A stretch of 64,000 nucleotides of DNA from Fasciola hepatica (Eukaryota > Platyhelminthes > Trematoda > Plagiorchiida > Fasciolidae), in assembly GCA_948099385.1 (NCBI GenBank), contig CANUEZ040000012.1, forward strand, positions 11,573,501 to 11,637,500, in the 5' to 3' direction. Made by a program: the position numbers and the translations under genes. Below, in pieces: positions 1 to 10,822 of the stretch; within the stretch, counting starts at the first letter, position 1; each line of letters starts with the position of its first letter. Under the pieces are notes generated by a model. That model had not been told where the DNA came from and ran no database searches. It saw nothing but the letters and a program-made list of their open reading frames with translations.

Positions 1-325
1 AAAGTGAGAAAGAAGGGGCCGTCGTAACTGGAGATTGAGTTCAGTTAGTGAAGCGCTCCAGGGAAAGTTCCAAGAGGGTGCTTTCAGGACTTTGCCGGCA
101 GGATCAGATGTGGAAGAGAAGCAAAGTGAATGAAAGAGTAACGAGAGGGTAGATGAAACAGGCGCGGCTACGGACCTAAGACAATGGTGCGCTCAAACAA
201 GAGGGTTCGAAAGCAGTTAGAAACCTAATACAGCTCCAAAGGCTCCTTCTTCACTTATGTAGTGATATATAAGCCGAATTATAGTTTGTAGGGCGGGGTA
301 TTTGCTTACGTGGGAATTAGACGCC
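1..325. other. unassigned flank, possible Q1 3' UTR
   Basis: No recognisable gene. It lies just downstream of the Q1 reverse transcriptase remnant on the minus strand and could be that element's 3' untranslated region, but no tail or terminal repeat is visible. Confidence 0.3.
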
Positions 326-1530
326 TTAGGTGGCCTTATGGAACGTACACTGCGGGGCAAGTTGTTCAAAAACCGCAAACTTGACCAGAAAAATATGGGA
401 TCTAAGAGCAACTCTAGAAATGAGAACGGTAACTGCGTTGTCTCTTAATTCCAAATAATACTGTGAATCCGTTAATTTTCTAAACTGCGGTGCTGATACG
501 ACGATTTGATTTATAACAACACCATGGAAGAATATGAGGTTCAGCTTTATGCGTCTAAGCCATGGCGGATCTACTTTCAGAAGTTCACAGGGTTGGATCT
601 AATTTATTTGAGTGTAAAAGCCAACTGACCCCTCTGTTGTTAGCCGTTGAACGCTTTCACCAGCTACTGGATCCAGCTGGCGCACGTTGGAGTAGATTAT
701 GGAACAGTATTCTAAGAGTGGTCTAACGTGGGTCCTATAGGTATTGAATTCGCTTTCCGGAAGGCGGGAGGTTCTATTAAGCGGGCCTATTGGCCTTCTA
801 GCCTTCGGAATATGAGTGGTCGTGTGTTTTGAGAAAGTAAAAGTAGCTGAATACTGCAAACCCAGATTTCGCACTGAAGGGCTAATGGAAATTTTGTGAC
901 CATCGATACTAAATATACCTGCAGGGACATTGCACTTGAAGGTATGTCCATTGCTTTTCTCTGCAGAAAATTCCATTAGTGAACTAGCGCACCAAGAACC
1001 GAAAACTGTTAGACCTCGCAGTATATCATTGGTAACCGAACTAAACTTTCTGGAATCAAAAGCATACAAAATTTTGATGTCGTCCACGGAGAAGTGGAGA
1101 CTTCCATGGTAAACGACAATAAAAATATCATCTATGTATACGAGGAAGAGTATTGGACCCTAAAAGCTGTCTTTTATGACACCACCGGTGACAGGTTTGA
1201 GTTTGGAGACGAACCCGTTTATCTGAACCAACTGGTGATGTTAGAATAAATAAGAATCTAACCAACCGAGTAACTGGTCCGTGATGCAGTAAGATTTGGC
1301 CTCTGATAAGAGCAGAGCTTGTGAGAATCGGTCCAAAGCTTTCTTCATATTTAGCAGGATAAAACTCATGGAAACGCCTCTGTCAGCCGCTTCCGTGACG
1401 GGGTTCAAGAAGTTAAACTGACAAGCAGAGCAGAAAGGTTTCTCGGAGAACCGTGTTGGCACGCATTCAGCGTTATACTGCTGTAAGAATGCCTTTCCAA
1501 TAGTCGCCGTTTCCATTGAAGTGTGGTTGA
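326..1530 (-). pseudogene. CR1/L2-like reverse transcriptase remnant (Q1)
   Basis: Non-LTR retrotransposon reverse transcriptase, which would copy element RNA at a nicked chromosomal target. Read on the minus strand in several frames: residues around RT motif A (FILLNMKKALDRF, where the usual first Asp is Asn), the active-site box as SVDDIKILYAF, the finger-to-thumb segment with RPLLEYCSIIYSN, and a C-terminal part containing PWLRRIKLNL that ends at a stop near 326. The same order is seen in Q4 at 30.4-31.6 kb. The endonuclease and first ORF are missing, so the copy is 5'-truncated near 1530, where BEL protein sequence begins on the same strand. Several frameshifts make it non-functional. Family placement (CR1/L2 group) is by motif recognition, not phylogeny. 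Confidence 0.75.
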
Positions 1531-1534
1531 TTTA

Positions 1535-2048
1535 GATCTGTTTGCCGCATCTCCTTTTTGTACTACCATATAAAGTCCAACTGAACATTTTACGTACTGT
1601 ATACGGTGCTTTGCGGTTCCCTGTTCCTTGGTCAGGGACACAGTGTGCCTGCGGTACGTCACAACCGATCAGCAGATCTATTTCTTTATCCTGCTACTCC
1701 CCAATAGTGACTCCGTGGAGATGCGACCTCTGACTCAGAATCGATTGTACTGGCTGAGATGCCCTCATTGGCAGATCTTTTATGGTGAATGCTTCTAGGC
1801 CTTCTGCTCTTTTGTTGTTGACCGAGGAAAGGAGCTGTAGATGCGGTTTGGCATATTGGATGATATGGGTGACACTCACTGTGCTCACCGCTAACGAAGA
1901 ATGATCCGTTCGATCCCATATCTCTCTGCAAATTCCTTCCTCACCAGAGAGGTATCCGAGCCACTATTTACGAAGGTTAACGCTCTTATCAACCCAAGTG
2001 GGATTTCTATGCCGGCTGCTATCACTCCCACTAGAACGGGCTTAATAA
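1535..2048 (-). pseudogene. BEL/Pao protease and pre-RT remnant (BEL-C)
   Basis: Fragment of a BEL/Pao polyprotein. The minus strand reads ALTFVNSGSDTSLV, equivalent to the aspartic protease active site ALAFVDSGSDTTLV of BEL-1 at 37.2 kb; the catalytic Asp is Asn here (codon near 1968). Further on it reads FTIKDLPMRA and, after a frame change, degenerate versions of the QAPYAVRT and GWMLYGP boxes that precede RT. It ends where Q1 begins and is closer to BEL-1 than to BEL-A or BEL-B. Gag and pol are absent, so this is a short relic. Confidence 0.7.
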
Positions 2049-2180
2049 TAATAGAAAAAACAATAATAATAATAATAGTGATATATTTCTGAGCCACCGT
2101 CGAGACTCGCGCGCATACGCATGATCAAGACGTACCACTTTACTCAATAAAATGCAACAACCACAAATTTTAGGAATAAA
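2041..2180 (-). repeat. R-type 3' end with (TTA)n tail, copy R1
   Basis: On the minus strand a short sequence ending in a CAGAAATA-like motif runs straight into TTA triplets (2041-2082). The first 60 or so bases resemble the copies at 8531 and 9549. A terminal motif followed by a simple repeat is what the 3' end of a non-LTR retrotransposon or a SINE looks like. No convincing reading frame is shared between the copies, so the body of the family is undefined. Confidence 0.45.
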
Positions 2181-2760
2181 AGTCAAAAATGTCAGCCATA
2201 GAAAAACATAGCCAGCCATAGTTTATATGGATCACTCTAATAGGGGTTTTCCCGGCAATTCCTAACCAGTTCCAAGTTCCAGCCGGGCTGTGGTGCACCG
2301 TAAGGATACCAAGAAGATCGCTGACACATAGTGCTAAAGATACACAATAAACGAGAAGGGTGCAAACCAGGGACAGTGTAGGCTTACTCGTGTTCTGCGA
2401 ACAGAGTAAGCTGTGAACAAGAAGAAAAATTGCACGGAAGTATAATCGGGAAAATCGATGCCTGCAAAGAGAATAGCAATCCACGTAGATAATGCAAACC
2501 CCAAAATGACGGATTTACTGGGGTTCATTAAGCGGGATGAGTTTTGGGACTGGTAGAAGTGAAACCAATTTTGCGAAAGTGCACTTGGGAACACTGTTGG
2601 ATGTGGAAGGAACAGCAGTTCATAAAAAGGTGAGTTTGATTTCAGAATCAGTACTCAGTACCACTCAGAAATAGAGAGGCGAAACTGGAGGGTCCTGGAG
2701 AAGTGGACAGTCAATTTCCAGCCTGCTACGGTTGGAGGGAAAAATAAACCGTTGCTACGG
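2181..2760. other. unassigned, possible R1 body
   Basis: No gene recognised. Minus-strand open frames here encode hydrophobic residues without any recognisable domain and are probably due to the pyrimidine-rich minus strand. Confidence 0.3.
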
Positions 2761-3737
2761 TGTAAGGTCCAGCAGCCGAAACGTTCGAGCAACGCTTAGC
2801 AACCAATTTCGACGCGACTCAAAACAAAGTCGATTCCAAATAGCTACGTTACTATACGCAACAATCAATTAATTTTACAATAAGCGTACCTCAACTGCGT
2901 TTCTTCTTGGCTCTTACGCCCCGAATTAACCAACTGATCAACAAATGCAGCTGAATTACAGCAAAAGGTTAGATACAGAAGATAAGATTACTGAATAGAG
3001 CTACAACGAAGTTCGCGCTGATTGACTCACGCTCGAGGCAACCGTGGGAGTCCCTTTTGGGACAAAGATGTCTCAAAGTCCTGAAGTACTACGAGGGTTC
3101 GAGGCTTTGAGCCCAACAGTCCCGGTTCTCAAGGAAATCTTTGATCTTCCTTCGGACTAACTGGGCTGAAATGAGAGTAAAATGAGGCGAAGAGGGGGGG
3201 GCGGGGGCGGCAAGGAAAACAAAATAAACATGACATCATGCAATGTCCCAATGTAGACAGTGCCTTAAGCGTAATGGGGGCGACATTTGTGGGTATATAG
3301 AGGAATAAAAAAGCAATAAAAGACATCCATTTTACTTTTTTGTGGACCGGGAATTACTGGGAGAGACCCCCATAGAGGCTAACTTTTTCTCGGAGATAGT
3401 TTTGTTCTGCGAGAGGACAATATCTTTCGGAAGTGCGTTCCACAGAGTAATAACCCTATAGTTAAAAAATTAAATTCGTGTTGAAGTGCGGGGTCCCGGT
3501 TTAGAAACCTCTCTGCTGTGACCACGGAAAGAAGAGGCTCGACAGACGAAGAAAAAGCAATCACTTTGGCCTGATTCGAAGAGGTGAAACATCAAAAGCA
3601 GATCATCTCATAAGTCAAGATTTAGAGCAATAAAACAAACAATCGGAATTCCGGCAAAGACAGTTCATACAAACGAAAAATGTCGTTTGTAACATCGATG
3701 CCAGTGCATGGAATGAAGTTTCCTGAACTCCTTTACA
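2761..3737 (-). repeat. 3' LTR of BEL-A, with an internal insertion
   Basis: Minus-strand LTR. It starts TGTAAAGGAGTTC at 3737, directly after a purine-rich tract (GGGGGCCGG at about 3738-3746) that would prime plus-strand synthesis, and ends CCTTACA at 2761, so the ends form the short inverted repeat typical of LTRs. Its last 280 bases (2770-3060) match the LTR of BEL-B at 25.94-26.22 kb at roughly 78% by eye, and the AATCTT-type block near 3620 also matches BEL-B. About 520 bp between roughly 3070 and 3590 is absent from BEL-B and is probably a later insertion. Confidence 0.65.
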
Positions 3738-3859
3738 CCGGCCCCCAAAATCCGACCCGAAATTTTCTTGTGGTCTGCTAAGTGTGGTCTGCCTTATGCA
3801 TCGGCTCGCTCTACAGTTCCCTGATACCTAAAACTAATCACTGTCAATAGCAGCTTCTA

Positions 3860-5230
3860 GTTGGACCAGTGGATCAACTCCCGGTGGTCCCTCCCGGTTC
3901 GGCAGATCCGAAGACCCGCGTTCCACTTGAAGAGAGTCGGCTTTTTAAATTACACCAACAGTGTCCGGTTCACCTTCAATAAGACAAGTCTTTCTAATGT
4001 CACGGAGCGCCAGTCTTCTATTAGTTCGCACTGCAGCCGTTCGTACCAAGCCATCGTCCGAAGCCGTGATGCTACTGATAACTCCGATCGGCCACCGGTT
4101 AAGCGGCAAAGCCTCCAAAACTAGTAATACTACATCACCCGATCTGAAGTTGGTTTCTCGAGTTATCCACTTCTGCCGCTGCTTTAATAGTGGAAGATAT
4201 TCCGTGGTGCATTTCTTCCAAAACACAGATGTCAGGTAATTTTCCTACTTCCACTGACAAACCATTCTATCTCGCAACGAATTCGTCGTAATATCTCGTG
4301 GGTTCGCCCTCAGGACAAGTAGGTTATTGGGCTTGCGCACCGGCAGATCACGGCGGTCGGAGGTCAAAGGCACCAGGGGTCGTCCGTCTATTCTGCTCAA
4401 TTTCCGTTAGAAATGCCAACAATATTTCGTCAGTCATTGGCTGTTCCTCACAAACTGAAAGGAGTAATCTTCTAACTGAGGGCACTGTGATCTCCTATTT
4501 GCCACCACAGTGACTAGAATGAGGCTGATTGAAATGCCACTGTAGGCCCCGTTGCAACAATCTATCGGCAGTCTTATCATTGGACTAGTTTCCCATTAGT
4601 TTCTTCAATTCTCTCTGAATCCCAGCGAATTTGTACCAATATCACTAAAAATCTCGGACCGTGCCTCTCTCCCCAACATGAAACGCAGTAGTGTCATAAT
4701 GAGTGAATCCTTGCTTAGAGAATAAGAAACCCCAACGTGTAAGTAACGCATCTGGAGGCAGGAAAAGATGCATTCATATAGCTTCCCCATGCTGCTACCA
4801 TGTTTTAATGAAAATGGACCAAAATAATCTGTTCCGACATGCTCGTAGCGGAATCAACCCTGTTGTACTCTAATGGATGGTAGAGAAGCTACTATCTGTT
4901 TGCCTACGACTGCCAAATGCTTCCGGAATTCCCAACATCCACCAAGTACACGCCTGACGGCAGGTCTTCCTGCACAATCAAAATGTTTTGTGAAGTTCCG
5001 CAAGTAACTGAAATGGTCCTGCGTGTCTTTCCTTTGCGTGATACCATCGGATTATCAAATCTGTAATCGGGTGAACCTTAGGTAGTATCACCGGATGTTT
5101 CAAACCCTGAATCTGACTGGAGTAGTTCATTCGTCCTCCAACACAAATAATTCCATTAATTAAATTGGATCGAGTCTTACTAGAGTCCTGTTTATCGGAG
5201 ATTTGTTGGCGCATGGGTTATTATTAATGT
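3860..5230 (-). pseudogene. BEL-A integrase remnant
   Basis: Integrase region of a BEL/Pao polyprotein; the enzyme would join LTR DNA to the chromosome in the nucleus. On the minus strand in reading order: the zinc-binding region with HPITDLIIRWYHAKERHAG (4978-5214), a core piece around EIFSDIGTNSLG (4605-4790) that aligns to the BEL-1 box DIYSDNGSNFVG, and the C-terminal part with WKKCTTEYLPLLKQRQKW and GDVVLLV (3945-4226). Stops and frame changes separate the pieces. The purine tract and LTR follow directly, as expected for pol followed by the 3' LTR. Confidence 0.8.
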
Positions 5231-6655
5231 CTCGTAAGCATTTTAACTCTTCACTATAGATCTTAGCTTGTACAATAAGAATAACACCTTCCTTCGTCCG
5301 AGCAATGTCGTGCAACTTCAACGGTCCAGTTTTCAGCCCTAGATCTGCTTACCCATCTCTCAAGACTGCAATGTACATTTTAAAACGGGTTAACCATGCT
5401 GCCGACTTCAGCAGGTGAAACCAACTGGAGTACCTAGCTAGTAGTGCGTCTGTCCATATATCCTGCGACGCCGTGAGAACTATACTCGAAGGCTGCTTCA
5501 ACTCCACGTCCCGTGGAGCTGCAGCAACCGTAGGACTGGTAGGCTATACAGTTTTATCGTTCATCAAGAAGTTAGGACCTTCGAACCAGCAGCTGATATC
5601 ACTCGGTGATGTTGCGCTTCTTGATGCCATGCCCGCAGGGTTGGTCTCCGATCTGACATGAAGCCACTGCCAGGGTTTAGACCACTGATGGACTCTAGCC
5701 AAATGATTCTCAAAGTACGTACTAAATCTCGTTCAAGTGTTGTTTATGTTGTGCATAACCATAGCAGAGTCTGTTCAGTGGTAAGTCTCTCAAGTTTGAT
5801 TCCAGTTTCTTCTATAAAATTCCGAGAGACTCCAAAGGCCAGTCTTGCTGCGACTTACTCCAATCGAGGGATCGGTACGGTCTTCAGAGGAGCTACCCTT
5901 GATTTGGAGAACAGTAGGGCACAACAGGGGGCTAAGTCCTTCGAAGCCTCTCGGGAATACACCACCACTCTATAGATAACTTCAGAAGCCTCACAAAATA
6001 CATGAAGCTGTGCACCTTTGTTCGATGAATCACCTCTAATAACAGAACGCTGAAGGTTGAATGGGCAAATTTGATTTATACCCCCTAACCACCCATTTCA
6101 GCATCGTAGGAGTGTTTCTCTAATTGAGTCGCACCTACCAGGCTTCAAGCGACACAGCGATTGTAATCACACCTTGCCTTGCAGAGTGAAAGGTGAAACC
6201 AACCCTAGTGGGTCGAACACTGATGACACCATAGACAACAATCCACTCCTTTTTTGAGGTTTTTTGATTATCGTAAAAGAAAACTGGAACGTGTCTTCCA
6301 TTGCGCTCCATTCCAATCCTGACGTCCTCTCCCGCACTGGCTCGCAATATACTATTTCCAAAGTGGAATGAGCCAGTTCATATTTCGGTAAAACATCGAG
6401 CACCTCCTTAAGGTTACACACCCACTAATGAGGCCCGAATCCGCCTCGTGGTAGTATTTCACTCATCCGGATAGCGAAACCTCTTCCATTTTCCGGCGTG
6501 GGCAAGAACACAACACAGTCATCTACACAGAAGTTATCATACATGGCCCTGGAGACGTAATCCCCCCACCGTCCTCCCCAATCATCTGCCGTGGGAAGTA
6601 CTGCAAAGTTTGCACAAAATAGAGAGGGAGTGGCACCAAATTGGTAGGCATTCAT
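5231..6655 (-). pseudogene. BEL-A RNase H and RT C-terminal half
   Basis: Continuation of BEL-A pol on the minus strand. RT palm: QFGATPSLFCANF and the active site FCVDDCVVF (6425-6655), where both catalytic Asp residues are kept. A frame change follows, then the connection with SVFDPLGLVSPFTL (6167-6421), a RNase H piece with PIPRLE near 5.87 kb, and QWLHVRSETNPAGMASRS near 5.65 kb, matching the BEL-1 segment HQWSHVRSGDNPADL. Multiple stops. The RT reading is cut at 6655 by the S insertion and resumes at 7211. Confidence 0.8.
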
Positions 6656-7210
6656 TTGAACTGAATTGAATTGTACATTTCTTGACCATGGTCAATACAC
6701 ATGCACAAGGCAAGATCAGAGAATACAGCAGTACATGTCAATGTGAGGTTTCCCATTTTCTAAATTTATGAATCAAGCGGCAGCCGAAATACACCAGTAA
6801 AGTCATGTAGTGTTTGAGTGAACCAAAGTGGTAATAGTTGAAGCGGGAATTGCAAATCGGTTTTGAATTCGATGAGGGCGGTGTGGATAGCTGGACAAAC
6901 GTGAGATTGCTGGTATAATCAATAATTGGACGGTCACTAATGAGTAACCGGGCTGAGGAGATGCCAAAGAACAAGACTAAAAGTAAAGTACGCATGGGGC
7001 TATCAACGTGCAGTCAGAGATACCAGCGAAATACAGAACACTTATCCAGCATTGGGTAACTAATTGTGGAGAAAGCATGTAGAATAAATGCGAGTCAAAA
7101 ACATCTTTTTCGTATACGTGATAAAGAAATTATTAGCCAAATTCTGGTTGGCTGCATATGTCAGGTATTCTGTTTCATGAAGACCTTGGTTGCGGGTGAC
7201 GGCAGGTAGA
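6656..7210 (-). mobile_element. short mobile repeat S, copy 1 (in BEL-A RT)
   Basis: A 555-bp block interrupts the BEL-A RT. To its right the minus strand ends the RT with VEFQ; to its left RT resumes with MNAYQFGA, and together these align without gap to BEL-1. The 5' end (minus) is TCTACCTGCC; the 3' end is a CCAnGGTC-AGAAAT motif followed by an ATTCA-type tail. A second copy at 32.3-39.8 kb has the same two ends in different flanks, which shows mobility. It carries an 85-codon frame (6738-6995). No RT or transposase is encoded, so it is non-autonomous or severely truncated. Confidence 0.7.
6738..6995 (-). CDS. small open frame of repeat S, 85 aa, unknown
   Basis: I do not recognise this protein. 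It begins MRTLLLVLFFGISSARLL, which looks like a signal peptide, has one NLT glycosylation-type site, and ends in a short hydrophobic stretch plus basic residues (HKFRKWETSH). The frame is unbroken in both S copies. Over 258 bases they differ at about ten positions, split roughly evenly between silent and replacement changes; replacement sites are more numerous, so this hints at weak constraint but is not proof. The sequence beyond the stop is conserved as well, so this may be a passenger frame in a non-coding repeat. Confidence 0.3.
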   Translation of the reverse strand: MRTLLLVLFFGISSARLLISDRPIIDYTSNLTFVQLSTPPSSNSKPICNSRFNYYHFGSLKHYMTLLVYFGCRLIHKFRKWETSH

Positions 7211-7740
7211 CTGGAATTCAACAAGATTATCACCTTTTTCACCACAATCCCTCCAAAGAAACCTCAGTGCTCCTTTGCCTCTCGTCGGCACTCTGACCAG
7301 CATGAACATTTCTTCAATGTCCGCAGCCAATGCGACAGATTCCTTCCGAAAACAAAGTTACACTCGAACTAGGCTTTCTGTCGTGTCCGGTCCCTGTAGC
7401 AAGTAAACATTCGGAGAGCGTCCCTGGAATGCAGCCGCATAGTCAAACACCACACTCAACTTGCTGGGCTTTTTAGGGTTTGTACCTGTGTGATAGGTTA
7501 AGCACCACTTTGGCTCAGAACCCATTTAACTGTTTATGGGGCACTAACTGGGCGTGGCCATTGCGCACATAACCATCTGTTGTTGGAGAGTGCTTTCCAA
7601 AGAATTCATGGTCATGCGCTAACATTTCCCTCAGGCCGTTCGGTATCTCTCTGACCGCAATATAATTACTCGAAGGTCTCACGGCAGGATTCCTCTATGG
7701 AAGTACATTTTTATGGTGTCCGTTTGACAAGGTTACGGCA
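7211..7740 (-). pseudogene. BEL-A RT N-terminal half
   Basis: Minus-strand RT of BEL-A, N-terminal to the S insertion. LAADIEEMFMLVRVP and ALRFLWRDCG align to the BEL-1 boxes LSADIREMFHQVKIP and ALRFLWWEG; upstream, the region near 7.42-7.53 kb matches BEL-1 RVVFDCAAKF and the boxes before it. Frames change several times. Similarity to BEL-B in the last 50 bases (7690-7735) is only moderate, in contrast to the adjoining block. Confidence 0.75.
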
Positions 7741-8530
7741 TCGAAAACCATATCAGCAGCCCATTTGTCTTTTAACGGAAGAAAGTTTTCGGTGCATACT
7801 GATCACAGAAATCCGCGTTTTATAGTCGATCGATCTGTTCCGCTAAGGGATCGATTCCCCCCGCAGTATGGTTTACAGTCCTCACGGAGCTTAGCTTCTG
7901 GTTCATCGGACCAAGAGCAATCCATCCTCAAATCGTCCGCAGGGCATAGGGTTGTTTTCTTTTACCGCATCTTTGCTCTAATGCCCAACGTGCTTCTGAG
8001 ACGTCGGCACCTACCAGGATTAGCACCTTGAATCCTGTCCAGCAGAGCGTAGGTCTCCACAGAACCCCCGGTCCGTCTGCGCGTACTGGTGGCACACCCA
8101 AACTGACACGACATTCTTGTCTTAGAGAAGCCGCACAATTATTGGTCCACTGCCCAGGCTTTTTACATCGTCAGTACCCAGCTTGTCCAGCGGCAGACCT
8201 TGTGTTGTGTCTCGCATGAATGGATCGGCATATCGTTTCCGTGCACCCTGCAGTAGAGGGTAGTGCCGCTTCTGACAACCCGACGATGAACATGAATTGG
8301 TAACAGGACAGCTGCTAGACAGATGTTTGCTCTTGAGACAAGAAGAACAAGCCTCGATTTCTCTACCAAATGCCCAACGACCGGGTATATCACGAGATGG
8401 GAAGCGCTGACATTCCTCATGTGCGTGTATCCCATTACATACCGAGCACCCGTTAGCTGCGACCAACAAATTATTACCCTGTTTTGGTGTGAACAGTGTC
8501 GTTTCCGGATGCAGTTTCTGTGCATGATTC
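7741..8530 (-). pseudogene. BEL-A gag zinc fingers and protease/pre-RT
   Basis: Minus strand. 8122-8469 reads gag-type Cys/His clusters (CSVCNGIHAHEECQRF, CSSCLKSKHLSSSC, and CQKRHYPLLQGA). 7741-8035 reads the post-protease segment including ADVSEARWALEQRCGKRKQ, with a stop just before a GW box and another farther on. Compared with BEL-B, about 280 bases of protease are deleted near 8035. Otherwise the block is about 98-99% identical to BEL-B, including the stops. It ends at 8530 where an R-type tail begins. Confidence 0.8.
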
Positions 8531-9130
8531 TAATAATACTGATATTAATGGTATATTTCTGGACCGTGTTCGAGAGGCGTGCGTAAAAGCATGATCAGAA
8601 TTTACAATATCACTGAAAGAGATGGGAAGTTCACCATTTTGAAGGAGGATTTTGCACACCATAAACACAATGGAATACTGCTGAGGAAAGTGTAAACGAA
8701 GCAAAGAGACGAGGAAATACACGGCGAGTACGAATTAACTTCGAGTCGACTGCGGCAATGGTAGTGAATCGGCCGAATGTAGGAACGTTCAGACGGACGT
8801 TGGCTTAGGACGCAGGAAATACAATACCCAGAAGAATGATGCAGGAAAATGGTCAGTAATGCGTACTCATGTTCACTTAAACAGGTAATTGGCGTCAAGA
8901 CAAAGGAGGCAGGGAAGAACTTCATGAAGGTTCGCAGAGGAATACTAATCTTCATAGATCTTTGGATATGAAAAGGAACAGTATCTCCTGAAAGTTGAGA
9001 CAATTTCCTTGAGAAGTAGTGTGTGTCATCTGGTGTCGGCAGTTCACAGCTGGTGGAAGATGGATGAAGTTCCAAGAAGGAATAATCAGCAATCGGAATG
9101 CCGTGTCCACGAGGAAGGAAATAAGACAAG
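8531..9130 (-). repeat. R-type repeat with 3' motif and TTA-rich tail, copy R2
   Basis: The minus strand ends in a motif CGGTCCAGAAATA (8554-8566) followed by a degenerate TTA tract that abuts BEL-A gag at 8530. The upstream part is unassigned; a 175-codon minus-strand frame (8602-9129) has no recognisable domain. The right boundary is a guess. Confidence 0.4.
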
Positions 9131-9548
9131 ACAAGGGTAAAAACCTTTGCAACAGGCCAGGCTATGCTAGTAAATTGGCGAATACATCATTCTGTTGAGT
9201 TTTCTGTGGCTTCTATGTGTCTGTGTTGGGCTTTTGGGGGCTAGGGTTGGCTGCGGTTTTTGTCCGCTGTTTCACCACGGGAAGGAGGAGGGCATTGCCG
9301 AATCTGGACCGTTCACAATATAATTAGGAGTCCTCGCACGGTGGCTTCGACATCGCGAGGGTCTTTTGGTGAGAGTTCTTCAGTAAGCCTCAAAGGGGCA
9401 TACGCAGAAATACAGGGACTTCTTGTGAATGAAACCCGGTGGCTAGATTGTATTCGCGGTAGCCGGCCTTTGATGCGGTTGTAGACGGGCAGAGAAAAGA
9501 ATAAGCTGTCTGCGCGATACGCTACATCCACGTAAATTGATGACCGGG
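9131..9548. other. unassigned
   Basis: No gene, RNA or repeat that I recognise. Short frames on both strands lack domains. Confidence 0.3.
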
Positions 9549-9660
9549 TGGTTCTGAAATTAATAGTAATAATAATAATAATAATAATTATAATAATAAT
9601 AATAATAATGGTTTATTTCGGAGACGTCCGAGACATGCCAAGTGTATGATCAACTGTTTA
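9549..9660 (-). repeat. (TAA)n microsatellite at an R-type 3' end, copy R3
   Basis: About 55 bases of AAT/TAA triplets with a few interruptions (9552-9608), followed by a sequence resembling R1 and R2 (GTTTATTTCGGAGACG). On the minus strand this is a 3' terminal motif plus a (TTA)n tail. Confidence 0.5.
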
Positions 9661-10822
9661 CAAGTGATGGAATAAACAGACAAAACCCTTGAAAATGTAG
9701 AAATTTACGTGACAGAAGTTGGAAGAAGAGGCTTAGAAGGGGAAGTAACGTGGGATGAAAGTATAGCAAATGCATGCACACCAAAGAAAATGTACTGAGT
9801 TTAAATGGACCCATGGACGGATTCAAATGGATGCCCGGTGAGTTTGGAAAATCAAGGTCAGATAGCGGTAGGGGGGTAAGTTCCGACCTGGATATTTTTG
9901 AATTGGCGCGGAATTCTGGAATTCTGAGGCTCCAATTTTGAAACGCACGAAACTGATCTGCCAAGCTTATTTTGAAATATAAGTTACTTGCTGGGTTTCA
10001 AGTAACTTACGTGTTATATTTATAATGAGAAAAAAATGGGCGATTCTTTCTTGGTAAAAACATTGTGACCAACGAAATGGCCATCGTTTTTGCATAGCTG
10101 ACTCTAAAATTGAACTGGGGTGTCCATTCGTATCTGGCATTGGCAAAAAATGTGTGAAATATTTTGAAAACCTTGGACTGTTTATTAATTTTTATTTATA
10201 AAAATTGTCCTCACTCATCATTGTCCCAAAATCCCTATTTTGTGTGAAAAACGTGCCCCTTAGTGGTGGTGCGCCTTTCAAAGGACCACTGGGCGATGTG
10301 ATCTGACCCAGTGAAGTTGGGTTAAATGAATAGCTGCCAGAATACGGAAACCGTTTTTTTTCTACCTGCGTGTATACCATTAGCGTAATGAGTTACGTAA
10401 GTGATGGGTGGAGGTAAAGCAGGGTTTTTTTGCGTTCACCGGTAACCGAAGGATATTCTATATACATTTACATATATATATGCATATACATATATATAGT
10501 CATGTCCCACTGTGCGAGCTCTCTTCCATGTATCTAGCAGCAAAGTTTCACTGAACTAACTGGCTGATCCTCTTGTCTGAACATTGTAGATAATTGCGCT
10601 CTTGCTACCAATGCTTTCAGTAATGTAACTTACGTGATATGGGTAACGGATTGAATCGAATGCTAATTCCTCTCCATCTTCTGAGGCTGTTAAAAGTCAG
10701 TCGATCTTCACGAAATGTTTGACATAGCACAGAGTTTTCTATAAACCACGCCAAACTCCCAAATGATCGCCCCCTATATGAAGCTGGTATTCCCAGGCTT
10801 GCGCACGTGAAACGAGACTCAC
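9661..10822. other. unassigned, includes TA-rich tract at 10.45-10.50 kb
   Basis: No gene recognised. AT-rich stretches occur at 9970-10220, and an imperfect TATATACA/CATATA tract at about 10455-10499. It could be host intergenic or intronic DNA next to the possible exons at 10.82-11.28 kb. Confidence 0.3.

Noticed and set aside
3080..3110. B-box-like GGTTCGAGGCT
   Set aside because: No A-box at tRNA spacing; lies in the extra segment of a BEL LTR.
7765..8031. Plus-strand 88-codon frame, conserved at 23784-24101
   Set aside because: It is the antisense of the BEL post-protease segment (minus strand reads ADVSEARWALEQRCG). Conservation follows from the shared block, not from coding on plus.
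8602..9129. 175-codon minus-strand frame in R2
   Set aside because: Not shared with R1 or R3 and no domain; kept only as repeat body.
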